From contig NBBA01000002.1 in assembly GCA_002794785.1 (NCBI GenBank), positions 496,001 through 560,000 of the forward strand: 64,000 nucleotides of DNA. The letters run 5' to 3'. The translations under genes were made by a program, and so were the position numbers. Below the pieces are notes generated by a model. It saw only the letters and a program-made list of their open reading frames with translations, was not told where the DNA came from and searched no databases. Shown here in pieces: positions 33,435-43,919 of this stretch; within the stretch, counting starts at the first letter, position 1, and every line of letters starts with the position of its first letter. The DNA is from Coniferiporia sulphurascens. Taxonomy: Eukaryota > Basidiomycota > Agaricomycetes > Hymenochaetales > Hymenochaetaceae.

Positions 33435-34532
33435 CATGGCATCTTATGGTGCAAGGCAAGTAAGGATGAGTAAGGAAGAGAAATGGGGGAGTTGCGCTGA
33501 CAGGTGATGACAAAGAGGAAGTGAGTCAGCACAATAAGGGAAAGTAAAGGAAAATTGTAACAGTAATACTTTCCCGATGACCCCCTGAGCTTAAATAGTT
33601 GAGCTGAACATTATTGTTTCCTGTTCTTCTCTTCTACTTACCATCATGTCGTCTAAGGTATTACCTGTATATCCCCGTCATTTTGAAGCAATCTACTTAC
33701 CATTGTGTTGTCTAAGCATTACATGTGATCTGAACATAGTCCCTCTGAGTCCCCCCTCAGATTACTAGGTGTTCGTCTCACACTAGTCAGCATTTCATCA
33801 ATCTCTTTGGGGCCCTGTTGAGTTATTCCCAGCCACCGCCTAACAACTCGGCAGGAACCGAAGCACTTACCGAAGCCAGCCACAAACTCTAAATGATGAG
33901 TGTCCAAGACAACAAGACAACATGCAGGAACCAGTACAGGAGGCCATTGAGACAAGTCAACGACTTACCAATCATCAAGCTGTTAGGCAGCATCTCAACA
34001 AGAAGCCACTGGCACATAAGTCTACAGGGTAGTGTGCAGAACAGTGGGGTGATGCGCACAGCCTAAGCATCATGGTGAAGTCATTATGACACCATATGAC
34101 TTCACTATGAGCTCAGTGGAGCCTAGTGGAGCATAGTGGAGTGCATGATGTGCAGTGGAGCTCAGTGGAGCACCAACAGCCAATTGTAGATAGTTATTTC
34201 TCATATGATCCTCTAATAAGGTCATTTGCACTGGTACGCAGCTCCAAGTCAGTGGGGCCTATGACGGCACTGTGAGACGTCATAAGCTCCAACTGCAGAG
34301 CCTTGTGGAGCATCCGCTGTGGAGTACATTCAAGCGGAGCTTCTCCTACATGTATATAAGGAGGGCCTAGACCAGCCTAGACCCCCAGTTTAATTCACCT
34401 TCTCAATTCTCTCAGACTTCTCCTGAGCGAAGTACCAACATCTACTGACTTATTCTTGACTCAATCACATGCCTCAACTCTATCTTGACTACTTGTTCCA
34501 TCGGCTAACCACAGTTACCCTTGGTCCTAACA

Positions 34533-34886
34533 CTCCGTAGATTAAATTACCCTAGCCACCCATCTCGGCAGCTGCCCTCCCACATTCCAAACCCAGGACC
34601 ATCTTACTATGCCAGATCCCCTTCATACCCCCCTCCACATGCCATCATAAATGCCCTAGATATGTTGATTGGGTGACCACGTCTTGTAATTAATTTGCTA
34701 TAGCAGAATACAAATTGAGAATCAAAAAAAAAAAAAAAAAAAGGCACTAGCACGTGATCTGAGATACATTGAATTAGCCGTCATCCGAATCTTCTCCTTA
34801 GGCTACTTTTACATGCACTATAAGAATCTGGAGTATGGAAGACGACGGGGAAACCCCGTCCGATAGACCCACTCTCACCAATAAAC
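34533..34886. other. intergenic, with a 19-nt poly(A) run
   Basis: Right flank of the retroelement nest. An A19 run lies at 34724-34742 and could mark the 3' end of a retroposed fragment, but I found no target duplication. The rest is the upstream region of the next gene. Confidence 0.45.
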
Positions 34887-35470
34887 ATGAAGTCAGCCAC
34901 GCACTCGAGAACGGCAGAACTTGCAATGGCTTGGGGGATTTTCATATGTGGCAACGTACTGAATGTCGACGCACGGACATCTAGAAGCTCGAGCACTAGG
35001 TCAAGGAGGAAAATAAAGGTCGGCGGTATCGTTGGTATAGTCATTGGTACGTTTCCAGTTCGCTCTTATATTCCGGATTTTGAGTGTCTTCCCCTACTCC
35101 GACTTCCTAGCTGCCATTGTTGCCCTCCTATTCTGCTTCATTGTCATACGTCTCCTAATACTTTGGCGTCTTGGACGTCTCTCCAATCGTAACGCACAGG
35201 GCGCTCAGGCGGTGGGCCCTGATCCGGAGAAAGGCGGGGGCTTCGGTCGGTCTAGGATGTTAGGCGGGGGTCGGGTGAATGACTTCAGGTCTAATGCACC
35301 CGGAACGAGGATGGGGAAGACTGGACCGGATGTTGGCCCCTACAACGTGCAGCCCACTTATCCTGCCGTGAGTCCCTCCTATCGCTCAGTGAAAACTGAA
35401 GAATTCTTGCTTATCAAGCTATGGTACGAATGTATAGCCCACCGCGGCGCCTCCCGGATACAAGCAGTAA
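34887..35470 (+). CDS. small single-pass membrane protein, Gly-rich tail (family member 1)
   Basis: Three exons, 34887-35046, 35111-35367, 35438-35470 (149 aa), all GT..AG and in frame. It has a short N-terminal hydrophobic region (AMAWGIFICGNVLNV), a basic Ser-rich stretch, then one membrane helix spanning the first intron (GGIVGIVI + AAIVALLFCFIVIRLLIL). The cytosolic-type tail is Arg/Gly/Pro-rich (EKGGGFGRSRMLGGGR ... VGPYNVQPTYPA) and ends PTAAPPGYKQ. It shares helix position, GGGFGR and xGPxxxxPxYP blocks and a Pro/Tyr end with the gene at 56367-57070 and more loosely with 37056-37682. Function unknown. Confidence 0.65.
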
Positions 35471-37055
35471 CTTTGCAGAACTCAACTTAACTGTAATACG
35501 ACTCCTGCCTTCTAATCCCGCCCGCGACTAGTATCGATTTACACGGATGTATAGCACAATATACCAGAATAATAATTGTAGCCGTATAACTAATTAGTCC
35601 CTTATACTCCGATTTCATCAACATACCAATCTCTAGTGGTGTCTTCGTCAGATTTGCATTTGCTATCAGTCTCGATTGAGAAGTGTGCGCCTTAAGTTTG
35701 CGCTTGCGCACATTTCGGAGGTCACACTTACTTTGATTCGCGGCAAGACTTAGGGGAGACAACAGACGGTGTAACGAACTCTATCGGCGTCGGGGGTCGG
35801 GGATGTGACTGTCGTTCAGCTGTGGCGCGAGCCTGGTCGGCGTTTGGTCTGCGTCGGGTATTTGTTAGATAGCCCGTGGGAACAACGGACGTCATTGCCG
35901 AGGAAAGATTGCATTTGGTGACCTTCGGTCCCAGCTTATTTTTCTGAGGCGGTGCACTCACACACTCACACACTTACATAGATGATGCCCTGCGAAGCAC
36001 CCCGAAGCGTTTTGTTCCCCCTTTTCCGTTCGACCCGGTGGAACAGCCCCCGAGGAACGATTTCTGGACAGGATGTGTTATGAAACCGCCTGTGTCGAGT
36101 GCAGTATGTCACTGGATTACATTCGCGGCGCAACGATATCTTGAATGAAGGCCGCAGTGTGTCGGACTACTAGAAGGAGCATTGCAGACCCAGTAAATCG
36201 GGATCAAGGCTACGTTTTTGATTTTTTTGTAACCAACAACGACTCCTCAATGGGGTCCTATAATCAGCTAATACAGATAGAATCACGAGCCATCACACAA
36301 AGATATACATACTTTGGACAGGCTATGCACAGGTGGACCCGGACCATAGCACACATATAGCCAAGGCAGTGGCACCGTACACCAACTCCAAAGCAATACA
36401 TTCCAACGATTGATAATGCCGGGATAACGGAAAATCTTTAGAAAGGAAAAAAGCCCTCAACCCGAGCGCTCACCAATATATGTAACAATACAGTTGCATT
36501 GTGGCGCGAATCATTTCTTCATATCGCCCCTGTATGGGCTCTCAGGAACAACTTTCGGCAAGTATTGACAGTAATACACCGGTCCTGTGCTCTGGCGTGG
36601 AGTCCCCATTGCGCGCGATATTCGTTTGCTACGGGTACCTTATGGTCACGTTACAAGCTGTCATATTCTGCAATGCGATACAGACAGTCTCCAAGCGCAT
36701 GTGGTCCCCTGTGCCTGAGACGTTATGGATGAAGTTACGACATATTACAATGGTGTCTATGTTCATGCCAGCACGACTACGAGAACGAATGGCAAAGGAC
36801 TGAAGAACACGCGCGCTCGTCGTGGAGGCAAATTTCGACGTGAAAGAATACCAATTCAGACACAGATCACTGGCACTCCCAGACGGCATTTCACCATCAT
36901 TCATTACTAGTGATTACGATCAATACATCGCATTTGCCCAGCAATTTAATGGGAAAGCCTCCGTAGGGATAAACTTCATCGGTCTAAAAGGCTATTCTCT
37001 CACCCAGTGACTACAACATGCCTTCTTCTCGCTCGAAATCGCTGCTACGCTACTC
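35471..37055. other. region without a resolved gene
   Basis: Short frames at 36499-37010 are protein-like in places (DEVTTYYNGVYVHASTTTR at about 36725; EYQFRHRSLALPDGISPSF at about 36846) and might be upstream exons of the gene at 37056 or a separate damaged gene. I could not join them with confidence. Confidence 0.35.
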
Positions 37056-37682
37056 ATGCCAACCGCTGTTACGATATTACAGCTCAGTGGAATGCTACGA
37101 ATCAATGCTTTCCCACTCAGCACTGGTCTCGACACTGAGTTATTGAGTTCTTCTTCTCCACCGGATACCTTTTCAAAATCGTCGCCATCAATTGCTTTGG
37201 TCGGTACGTGCTTGTATTATCATCAATTACCTGCGTAGCTTTTCAGTTAATCAACTGTGCTTTAAAATAGTAATTGGTCCCATTATCGGGGTGGTTTTCT
37301 TGTTTATTGTGCTTGTGGCGATTTTTCGGTGTTCACGACACGTCCCTAGAGGCGGGTCTCGCGTTACTGTAAATCCTAGACCACGGGCGCGCAGGAGTCA
37401 TCAAGCGTCAGCGGTAGACATGGCTATGACCCCCTGGGGTGGACTGAGTAATAATGCTCTTAATTATCCGAGCCCGTCATACTTCCCTCCTGTGAGCTTT
37501 TCTTTGTTGGAAATGGACGACATTATTCATACTAACAACTATAAAAATGGTATCTGTTGTCTGGTTGGAATTGGCATCTCCTTCTTCGGATATGATAGAC
37601 CTAGGCAGATACGGGAAGTCCCGCTTGTGTCAATGTACCTTCTTATACTGGTCCTGTAGGTCAAACCATACTGTGCAGATGA
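37056..37682 (+). CDS. small single-pass membrane protein (family member 2, tentative)
   Basis: Model with exons 37056-37203, 37271-37491, 37605-37682 (148 aa). A Ser/Pro-rich N-terminal part (STGLDTELLSSSSPPDTF) is followed by a membrane helix spanning the first intron (IALVVIGPIIGVVFLFIVLVAIF), then a basic juxtamembrane segment (RCSRHVPRGGSR) and a Pro/Tyr/Gly tail (NYPSPSYFPP). The intron splitting the helix and the basic Gly/Pro tail repeat the design of 34887-35470 and 56367-57070. The last exon and the true N-terminus are uncertain; more exons may lie upstream. Confidence 0.45.
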
Positions 37683-38954
37683 ACATAGCTGATCGGTGTG
37701 TGAGCAATTTGGTGTATCTGTTTACATCTATCAGGACCCAAGCTCCATTTGTCCACCCACCATCACTGTAGGTCATTTCAAACTGCTCGGACGAAAGGTT
37801 TATTCATAATCGTGATTTATGAAGATGGCTCCAGCACCCTCTTGCTAGCGAAGCAAGAACAAGGCAGGAGCACAACATTTCCATAGCCTCCTTCGCACAT
37901 ACCGATTATAGAAACGGCCCCTGCTCATGGGTTTAATTCAGTGTATTTTATATCCGCTCAATACTATGGAAATTCTGCCTTGTGAGTGTGTACATGAGTA
38001 CGCCTCCATTTTCCAAGGGCAGCAAGGTTAGTCCCAGAAGATCCGTAATACGTTGTTGTCGAAGGAGTTTCACAACAACGAGAACTTGAAGCACTAGTAC
38101 GCATCTTCTACTGACCAGGAAATCCCCGGACGCGAAAACGAAAACGATCCCGACTCTTCCGACCCGGTAATAGACAGTCGAACTTTAGTATAATAATCAC
38201 TATTGGACTTTGTAAGAGGGGTCACACGACAGTGAGGAATTTATAAAGTCGGTCATCTCCCTGAATTATCGCACTATGGAACTCTCTACCCAAGAGTGTC
38301 GGGAGTGGTTAAGCCCGACTCGGCCCGAGGTATCCACGCTTTTCACATGGTCCTTTTAACCTGGGCTGAGATGAAGCTGCACAACGAAGGTACTGTGTAC
38401 CGTTGGGTAGCATGCTGCTTGGCTTTCGTCATCTGCCCTCCCTGGTACAATGCACAACTCCTTCAGTACCTCTCTCTTTGCTCTTTATACAAGTCTATGT
38501 CGAGGAGGTTTGCGTTTTACTTGCTCGCCCTTCTTCGGAAACGTGAACATATTCAAAGGCAATCCAACATACAGTAATCCATTGCACATCGCCGCTACCC
38601 CACGCCCTATCTCCCACCTCTCCTACCGACAGACTTCAAGGCATACGTTTTATGATCTAACAAGATTCTGTACATTCGCTATATCATACGCTGACAGCTT
38701 TATGCTTTGAATATGGAAACAACGGATACAAAAACATTTAAAATGGGGGGAATGAGGAAAGAGCGCAAGGTTAGGTGGCGAGGATAACTCGGGTAGGGGA
38801 GAAACTGAATGGAAAACATAGTGCGAGGGAGCAAGTGTATGAGCCAGGACATTACAGGCGAATGCTCTTATGTAGAGAGTTGAACGCCCCTTGCTTCTCT
38901 TCGATACACTATGTTTCTCCCAAAAACGCAATTCTTTTCCGTATCATAATTTAA
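37683..38954. other. intergenic, contains a dispersed repeat
   Basis: No supported gene. Bases 38322-38373 repeat the motif found at 22860-22925. Confidence 0.45.
38322..38373. repeat. dispersed repeat (second locus)
   Basis: GCCCGAGGTATCC and TCCTTTTAACCTGGGCTGAG, in the same order and with spacing close to that at 22860-22925. Confidence 0.5.
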
Positions 38955-40330
38955 CTAGAATGCTGGCCCGTGAAGTATTGGCTTCGACTTGATGGGTGTG
39001 AGCTCCATGCTCCCTCCGCGCGTATCTCGGCTTTCGTTACCTCCCACCACAGTCTGACCTCTTGGCACGATGGGGAGTGGGCCCGTAGAGAAGCCGTTAG
39101 TCTTGAGTACGAGAGAAGCTTCTGGCTGCTTCCTGATATTCAGGAGTAGTCTCTGGCTCATGATGCTGCCCATAGCCACCGTCAAGCCGACGGGTACCTC
39201 AATAAGGTCCACCTTTTTTGAAACGATCCGGTTAGTACATGGTCATCTGTAGGATACATGAAAACGTACCGATCCGATTATCCAAATTAGTTGACTCATG
39301 AGATAGAATGCGAACGTTCTGTAAGAGATAATGAATATGCAAGGCCATGACTTTCTTCAGGAAGGGCTCGAACGTACACGAAGAAATAAAGAGTTGAATC
39401 TTTGACAAGCAGAATTGTGAGACGACTCTCTGATCCTTTTGTCCCGTGCATTCTCAATTTTTGGATGCCCTTCGCTAGGGAAAGTCCGAAAAGCATCGCT
39501 TCATTCACGAGTATTGGTATCCAAAATACTTTGCGCAATGAAGACACGTTTTCGGCCATGCATATGTGTTCGCCCGATTCCTTTCCCGAGTAAGCCAAGA
39601 CAGCTGAACGGTAGATATTGTGAATGTGGACACCCTAAGGGTCTGGATATGAGTTACTTACCGTGCTCCTCTTTCATGACCTCTACGACGATAACAGCCA
39701 TTATGACGAGGGTCAAAACAAAGGATGTTGAGAATAGAATCAGAATCTTCCGGCTTCTCCTGTATAGCGCGTAAACTCTAAGTTGAAGGCTAGCTACACG
39801 AATGGCGGTAAGCTAATATCGAGCTTGCTGGAAGGAAAGCACCATAGCACACCTTCTGTGAGGAGGCCAATTATCGTCCCAAATATCCATTGGACTCTAA
39901 TCCATGAGATACCTTCAGAATCGCCGTTAAGCTAGAGATTAATAAATATGAGCCAAGACCACAAACATCTATTCAAGCGCACAAATTAGTGAGATATAAA
40001 ATAGTGAAGACTGAGATTAACGAACAGCTTCATAAGTGGAACATAGTAAAAATAGCGTCAGAGAGTTTCCTCAATGTTATTTGTATATACCAACCCCGTT
40101 AGATCCTTTGGGAAGGAATATGACTTAGAAAGAATCAACATGTAAGCCTGAGTCCTAAGGGTATAGGGGATATCCCCAGTAGTGAACAGATTTACTGATG
40201 TTTACGAATCTAGGGAGCTCATCTTTAATAAATACTCCTGTATGACGATGATAGGGCTTACACGAGGAAGAGCAGCGTAAGGTATCGAAGCTTAAGTTTT
40301 TTTTGTGAGCAATCTGACAGGAACTGCCAC
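38955..40330 (-). CDS. DUF6533-like seven-helix membrane protein
   Basis: Minus-strand, multi-exon. Recognisable pieces in order are RYLTLLFL and EYLLKMSSLDS (about 40280-40200), SKSYSFPKDL (about 40120), FYYVPLMKLFVN (about 40040), SWIRVQWIFGTIIGLLTEG (39935-39860) and LRVYALYRRSRKILILFSTS followed by LTLVIMAVIVVEVM (39775-39660). Then come CMAENVSSLRKVFWIPILVNEAMLFGL and LLVKDSTLYFFV (39560-39370), and a last exon from about 39201 (VDLIEVPVGLTVAMGSIMSQRLLLNIR) to the stop at 38955. A TACTAAC branch site precedes that exon. The LRVYALY...R and SQRLLLNIR motifs are typical of the agaric family with N-terminal DUF6533. Function unknown. The 5' exons do not all join cleanly, so the start is not fixed and damage is possible. 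Confidence 0.65.
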
Positions 40331-41848
40331 TTGCAAGATCCAGCAATCAACGTACCGCAAAATAAATCAACTTCCCGGGTCCATATTTAGCTTCCTGTGG
40401 TCGGGGATCAGCGCCTCCATCTTTGCACGAGGCTTTTTTTACTTGCCCACATCAGATTGACTTCACTGTCAAAAGTGGACACTGAAGGCAGTAGTTGAAC
40501 CCGAAGCCTCGTCAGTAAATACTATACAAGTGGGTAACGAATTGACTTACGAAACTCATAGACGAATAGAACCAGCGAAGACACTAATAATTCAAAAGTA
40601 TGATGAGTCGGTTAAAGGTACCAATTGTATTGCTTCTCTTCTTCAACATGACGTACCGCTGAACGCCTTTGTAACTCGTATGGTATTGACAGTATATATC
40701 GCCATAGAGACAGCAGCATCACATTGTTCCCCAGTGCACATAATTGCTAGCACGTCGGAGGGCTTTCCTGGCTAGTTTGGGAGGGAGATAATGGAAGGAG
40801 AGTGGAGAAGGGGATAGACAATTTCCTTTCTCCTTCTCCATGACAGCTATAAGTGTATACCGTTGGAGAGATATGATCAATTGTCCATCTTCACATTGTG
40901 ATATTGGACGCGGATAGAAGTCACATCATATCGCCAGTGTTGACAAGTACGGTATAGTTAGTGCAAGGCGCTGTACTATAATTATTCAACACCACCGATC
41001 TGGAAGGAATACAGTTGGAACTCACCAATTTGGAGAATTGAATAAATTCGCATCATGCAAAATTATGACCTAATCATTGGCGAATTGCTACATTTGGGAG
41101 GATATTGGCCGAGTTACCGGCAGGCCGTAATGTTCGCTGTCGTAGGCAACACACATCAAGGGAAAAGGCTCGGATATTGTTCTTCGGCCTCCTAGACTTC
41201 CCATGATAACTCACGATCACCTTCTTTGCACACTGCAGCCCAAGAGTCTCCGTCTCGTGGATGACATCTAGTCTAGAAGTCCTGAGAGCCGGTTACATCA
41301 CTTATATGCGTCGCTCACATCTTTGTTGGTGCTCAAATTTTCATAAGGCCAAATCCCCCCAATTCCAAAATGTTGCGTCTGCTAGTGCTTGCACAATTTC
41401 TTGTAATCCACATGGACTGCTTTGTAGAAAGTTTAGCCACTGTACTGTACTTCATCAGGTCTAGCACGAATGGAGCCAGTTCTTTCAGCCTGAGAGATTG
41501 ATGGCGTTGGGTTATAGCTGCTCATGGGAAGATGCCATGCATTGTTCTTTTAAATCATGGAGCTTATAAGATGAACATGATGAGGGCGCGCACGATTAGG
41601 GGCTGGACAAGGCTGAAAGGTCACGGTGATTTTGAAGCGGAATACGGCAGTCTGCAGCGTGCTTGAGGCGAACATTGGGTACCCGACGAAGGACAAGGGG
41701 GTGGACAGCAAGGCGAGAAAGCGAAGGAGCCGATGCGGAATATTCGAAACAGAAAAGCCGTGGTGTGACACTATCATCGCCATATAAAGCAGGAGTAGCA
41801 CGAATAAAGTTTAAAAAAGTCCCACGAGGAAATGCACAAATGAATTTC

Positions 41849-41896
41849 AATAATGATAGGGCCGGCTGCGCTGGCAGGGCCCGATACTTCTGTTAG
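41849..41896. repeat. 48-bp dispersed repeat with hairpin core (copy 2)
   Basis: Matches 21303-21350 at about 40 of 48 positions; core GCCGGCTGCGCTGGC. Confidence 0.5.
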
Positions 41897-42204
41897 ATTG
41901 AGTGTTTCCTTGCTATTCAACAGTACCTTCTTATGTTCACCCCGTGTGTATAAATGTTACTATACCTGGTGCCTGAGGACTGGTCCAAAGTGGCGAGTAA
42001 TATTTTTTTTTATATTAGGCTGATCACCAGGAGCACAGGCGGACAAACCCCAAAGGAGAATAATTGGTCAGCAAAACGTAAACATAATGACAAAATGCCC
42101 TCCAATAAGGTGTCTTAGAAGAATGCCGCGGTTCGGCATAACCCAAAAGGATACTGCGCGCCCCGGCAATTCTGTGCTGTCCCCGAATTATTGACCTAGC
42201 TAAC

Positions 42205-42727
42205 CCTGTACCTAAAGGTATCGGGAATTATCACACTACAATGTCGGAAACTATGTTAATGGGTTGGCTTGAAGGATGGGAGGACGATCTTACAGGGGGA
42301 CGCAGCCACAAGCTACCGTTGACTGTGCTAGCTTCAAGTCTTTGGCAGCCCTAGCTGGATTACTGGAGGGCGAAGGCCGCGAAGCCCCCCAATCATGGAT
42401 TAGTGGTGCAGGCTCTCCACCTGCTGGGCCCACAATAGCGCACGCGTTTGTGGGAAATGCAAGAAGTCCGTACTTGAAAAAGAAACCGCAGCCATCATTT
42501 GCAGTTTGGTTCACTTATGCACATAAACTGCCGTCAAAGCGGTTGGTGCGCGCGTCTCGCTGCCTGCCCAATCAGATGAAGGCTTTGGAGGTATCATCAC
42601 TCACTGGAGATGTTGTAAGCTTTGGTTGCCAAAACGCAACAAAGAAACGCAGCGAGCCCCGTCGTGATTGTGCATGATTCAAATTACCGACCTACAAGGT
42701 CCTCTACCTAAAGGTATCGGGAATAAA
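42205..42727. repeat. short direct repeats, about 0.5 kb apart
   Basis: CCTAAAGGTATCGGGAAT occurs at about 42211 and again at about 42709. Each is followed within about 90 bp by ACAATGTC, suggesting an old duplication or the edges of a small insertion. Confidence 0.35.
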
Positions 42728-43508
42728 CGCAGTCCAGGAAACGCCATGCATTGCACCTCAAGTTTTCAGTATCACTTTTACAATGTCATAAAGGCTGAAT
42801 GTTCTCTCGGCCTGTATCCGGGGGGATAAAACTGGAATAGGTTTGAATCTTAATCAACTTGAAGGGTTGGTGACATGGTGCTACCTTGACGCGACTATAT
42901 GCGTGATACTAGGTTACCCTTGGACGTCCGAAAGCGATATTACCCTGTCCGTCAGGCCATCCATCTGCTGCTCGCTTCGTCTGCAATCACCACGACCCAA
43001 TGCTCATTTTGCAAAAAAATAAGTGAAAATGTATCAAATAGACTAAATCGTAAAATTAGAAACTACATGTATCTCTCACCCTTCTCCCTGCGTTGATTCA
43101 CTTCTTCAGGGTGCTTATCACTGCGGAACTAGGACGTCACCTTGAGGCGAGTATGTGATGTTATCGACCACCCCTAATCTTCACGTATTCACAAACGGTA
43201 AGGTACGGCACAGTGGGTACTATGTAACGCTAATACAGGAGGTTGTGTGCTTTCACAGCCATTTGATGAGAATATGAGGGTAAAAGGCCATAGGTGAGTT
43301 ACCAGTAAGAAGAAGTTTCTGGTGACTCAGCCACACACAAAGACTGCGCTGCGCAGCGATCAACTTACGCCGTAGTCATTCTCGGCCTAGGCTATGGTCC
43401 CCACACCTTTTGAGACGATTCAACTTAACCCCGCAAGATAGAACAACACACATATAAAACCTCGACTGTCAAAAGTGCCATATTCTCCACCAAGTTGCAC
43501 CAACCACC

Positions 43509-43919
43509 ATGATGTTAATGCGCTTGTTCTTGAAGTATATGTTCCTGGAAATGGCTGTTGCTTTAGCATCACCGCTCGGCAGTAACCTACACGACGACCC
43601 ACGCCAAATGGATGAATACGGCCCCAGATTTTTGAACACCTCCTCGTTGTTGCAAAGAAGGGAGGCCTTCTTGCTACCGGGAGAAATGACCTCGCTGCTG
43701 CAAGATGATGCAAGCTTGTCATTGCAAGAAAATGCGACCTCATCACAAGGAAACATGACCTCGTCTCTCGGAAATGTGACCTCGTCCCAAGGAAATACGA
43801 CCTCGTCCCAAGGAAATACGACCTCGTCGCTGCAAGGGAATATGACCTCATCTCAAGGAAACATGATATCGCCGCTGCAAGGAAATACAACCTCATCCAA
43901 TCAAGGAAATGTGACTTAG
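43509..43919 (+). CDS. secreted protein with N-x-T heptapeptide repeats
   Basis: 136-codon single-exon frame. N-terminal signal-like segment (MMLMRLFLKYMFLEMAVALAS), a non-repetitive middle (residues 25-60), then a C-terminal array of 7-8-residue units of the type N-x-T-S-S-(L)-Q-G (for example GNTTSSQGNTTSSLQGNMTS) to the stop. Most units contain an N-glycosylation sequon. DNA units are 21 or 24 bp and very alike, so the array is a coding minisatellite (about 43730-43915). It could be a heavily glycosylated cell-wall or secreted mucin-like protein; no homolog is recognised. Confidence 0.55.
   Translation: MMLMRLFLKYMFLEMAVALASPLGSNLHDDPRQMDEYGPRFLNTSSLLQRREAFLLPGEMTSLLQDDASLSLQENATSSQGNMTSSLGNVTSSQGNTTSSQGNTTSSLQGNMTSSQGNMISPLQGNTTSSNQGNVT
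43728..43916 (+). repeat. 21/24-bp coding minisatellite
   Basis: Tandem units of the type AATACGACCTCGTCCCAAGG; two neighbouring units (about 43795-43835) are identical. The array preserves the reading frame throughout. Confidence 0.7.

Larger units (their letters stand above)
31647..33562 (+). repeat. 561-bp solo LTR (family R3, copy 2), interrupted
   Basis: TGTTAAGCTCAATGG...AAAATTGTAACA, the same family as 26093-26653. Perfect 5-bp target duplication GTAAT (31642-31646 and 33563-33567). After removing the element at 32085-33434 and one CATGG its length is 561 bp, equal to copy 1. Confidence 0.88.
31485..33845. repeat. about 440-bp LTR (family C) inserted in LTR B, itself interrupted
   Basis: Begins TGTTAGATGTGG and ends CACCGCCTAACA. 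Flanked by ACTTG (31480-31484) and ACTCG (33846-33850). The empty site in LTR A reads CACACTCGGC, so the target duplication was ACTCG and the left copy has suffered a C-to-T change at CpG. Net length is 440 bp after removing the R3 copy at 31647-33562 and its duplicated GTAAT. Confidence 0.75.
30681..34532 (+). repeat. 1.49-kb LTR with an ORF in U3 (copy B), interrupted
   Basis: Plus-strand counterpart of copy A: begins TGTTAGGAATTG at 30681, TATA box at about 34350 (ATGTATATAAGGAGGGC), ends GGTCCTAACA at 34532. Net length is about 1486 bp after removing the insertion at 31485-33850. Its first 800 bp form an inverted repeat with 29672-30471 (palindrome centre at 30576). Confidence 0.75.
40331..43508. 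other. 3.2-kb gene-poor stretch
   Basis: No frame here was recognised. The longest, 42276-42677 (plus) with an overlapping minus frame, has no motif. Contains the 48-bp repeat at 41849-41896 and two copies of CTAAAGGTATCGGGAAT (about 42212 and 42710). Confidence 0.45.

Noticed and set aside
28996..34532. The outer inverted repeats (28996-29671 and 33851-34532) as terminal inverted repeats of one large DNA transposon.
   Set aside because: They join with the inner arms to form two complete TG..CA LTR-like units with U3-ORF and TATA box. The intervening 31485-33845 is explained by nested LTR insertions with target duplications, and no transposase was seen.
42276..42677. 133-codon plus-strand frame as a gene.
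   Set aside because: No motif, no homologous block elsewhere in the window, and an equally open antisense frame; not distinguishable from chance in GC-rich DNA.
43728..43916. CRISPR-like repeat array.
   Set aside because: Units are contiguous 21/24-bp coding repeats with no spacers, in a eukaryotic genome.
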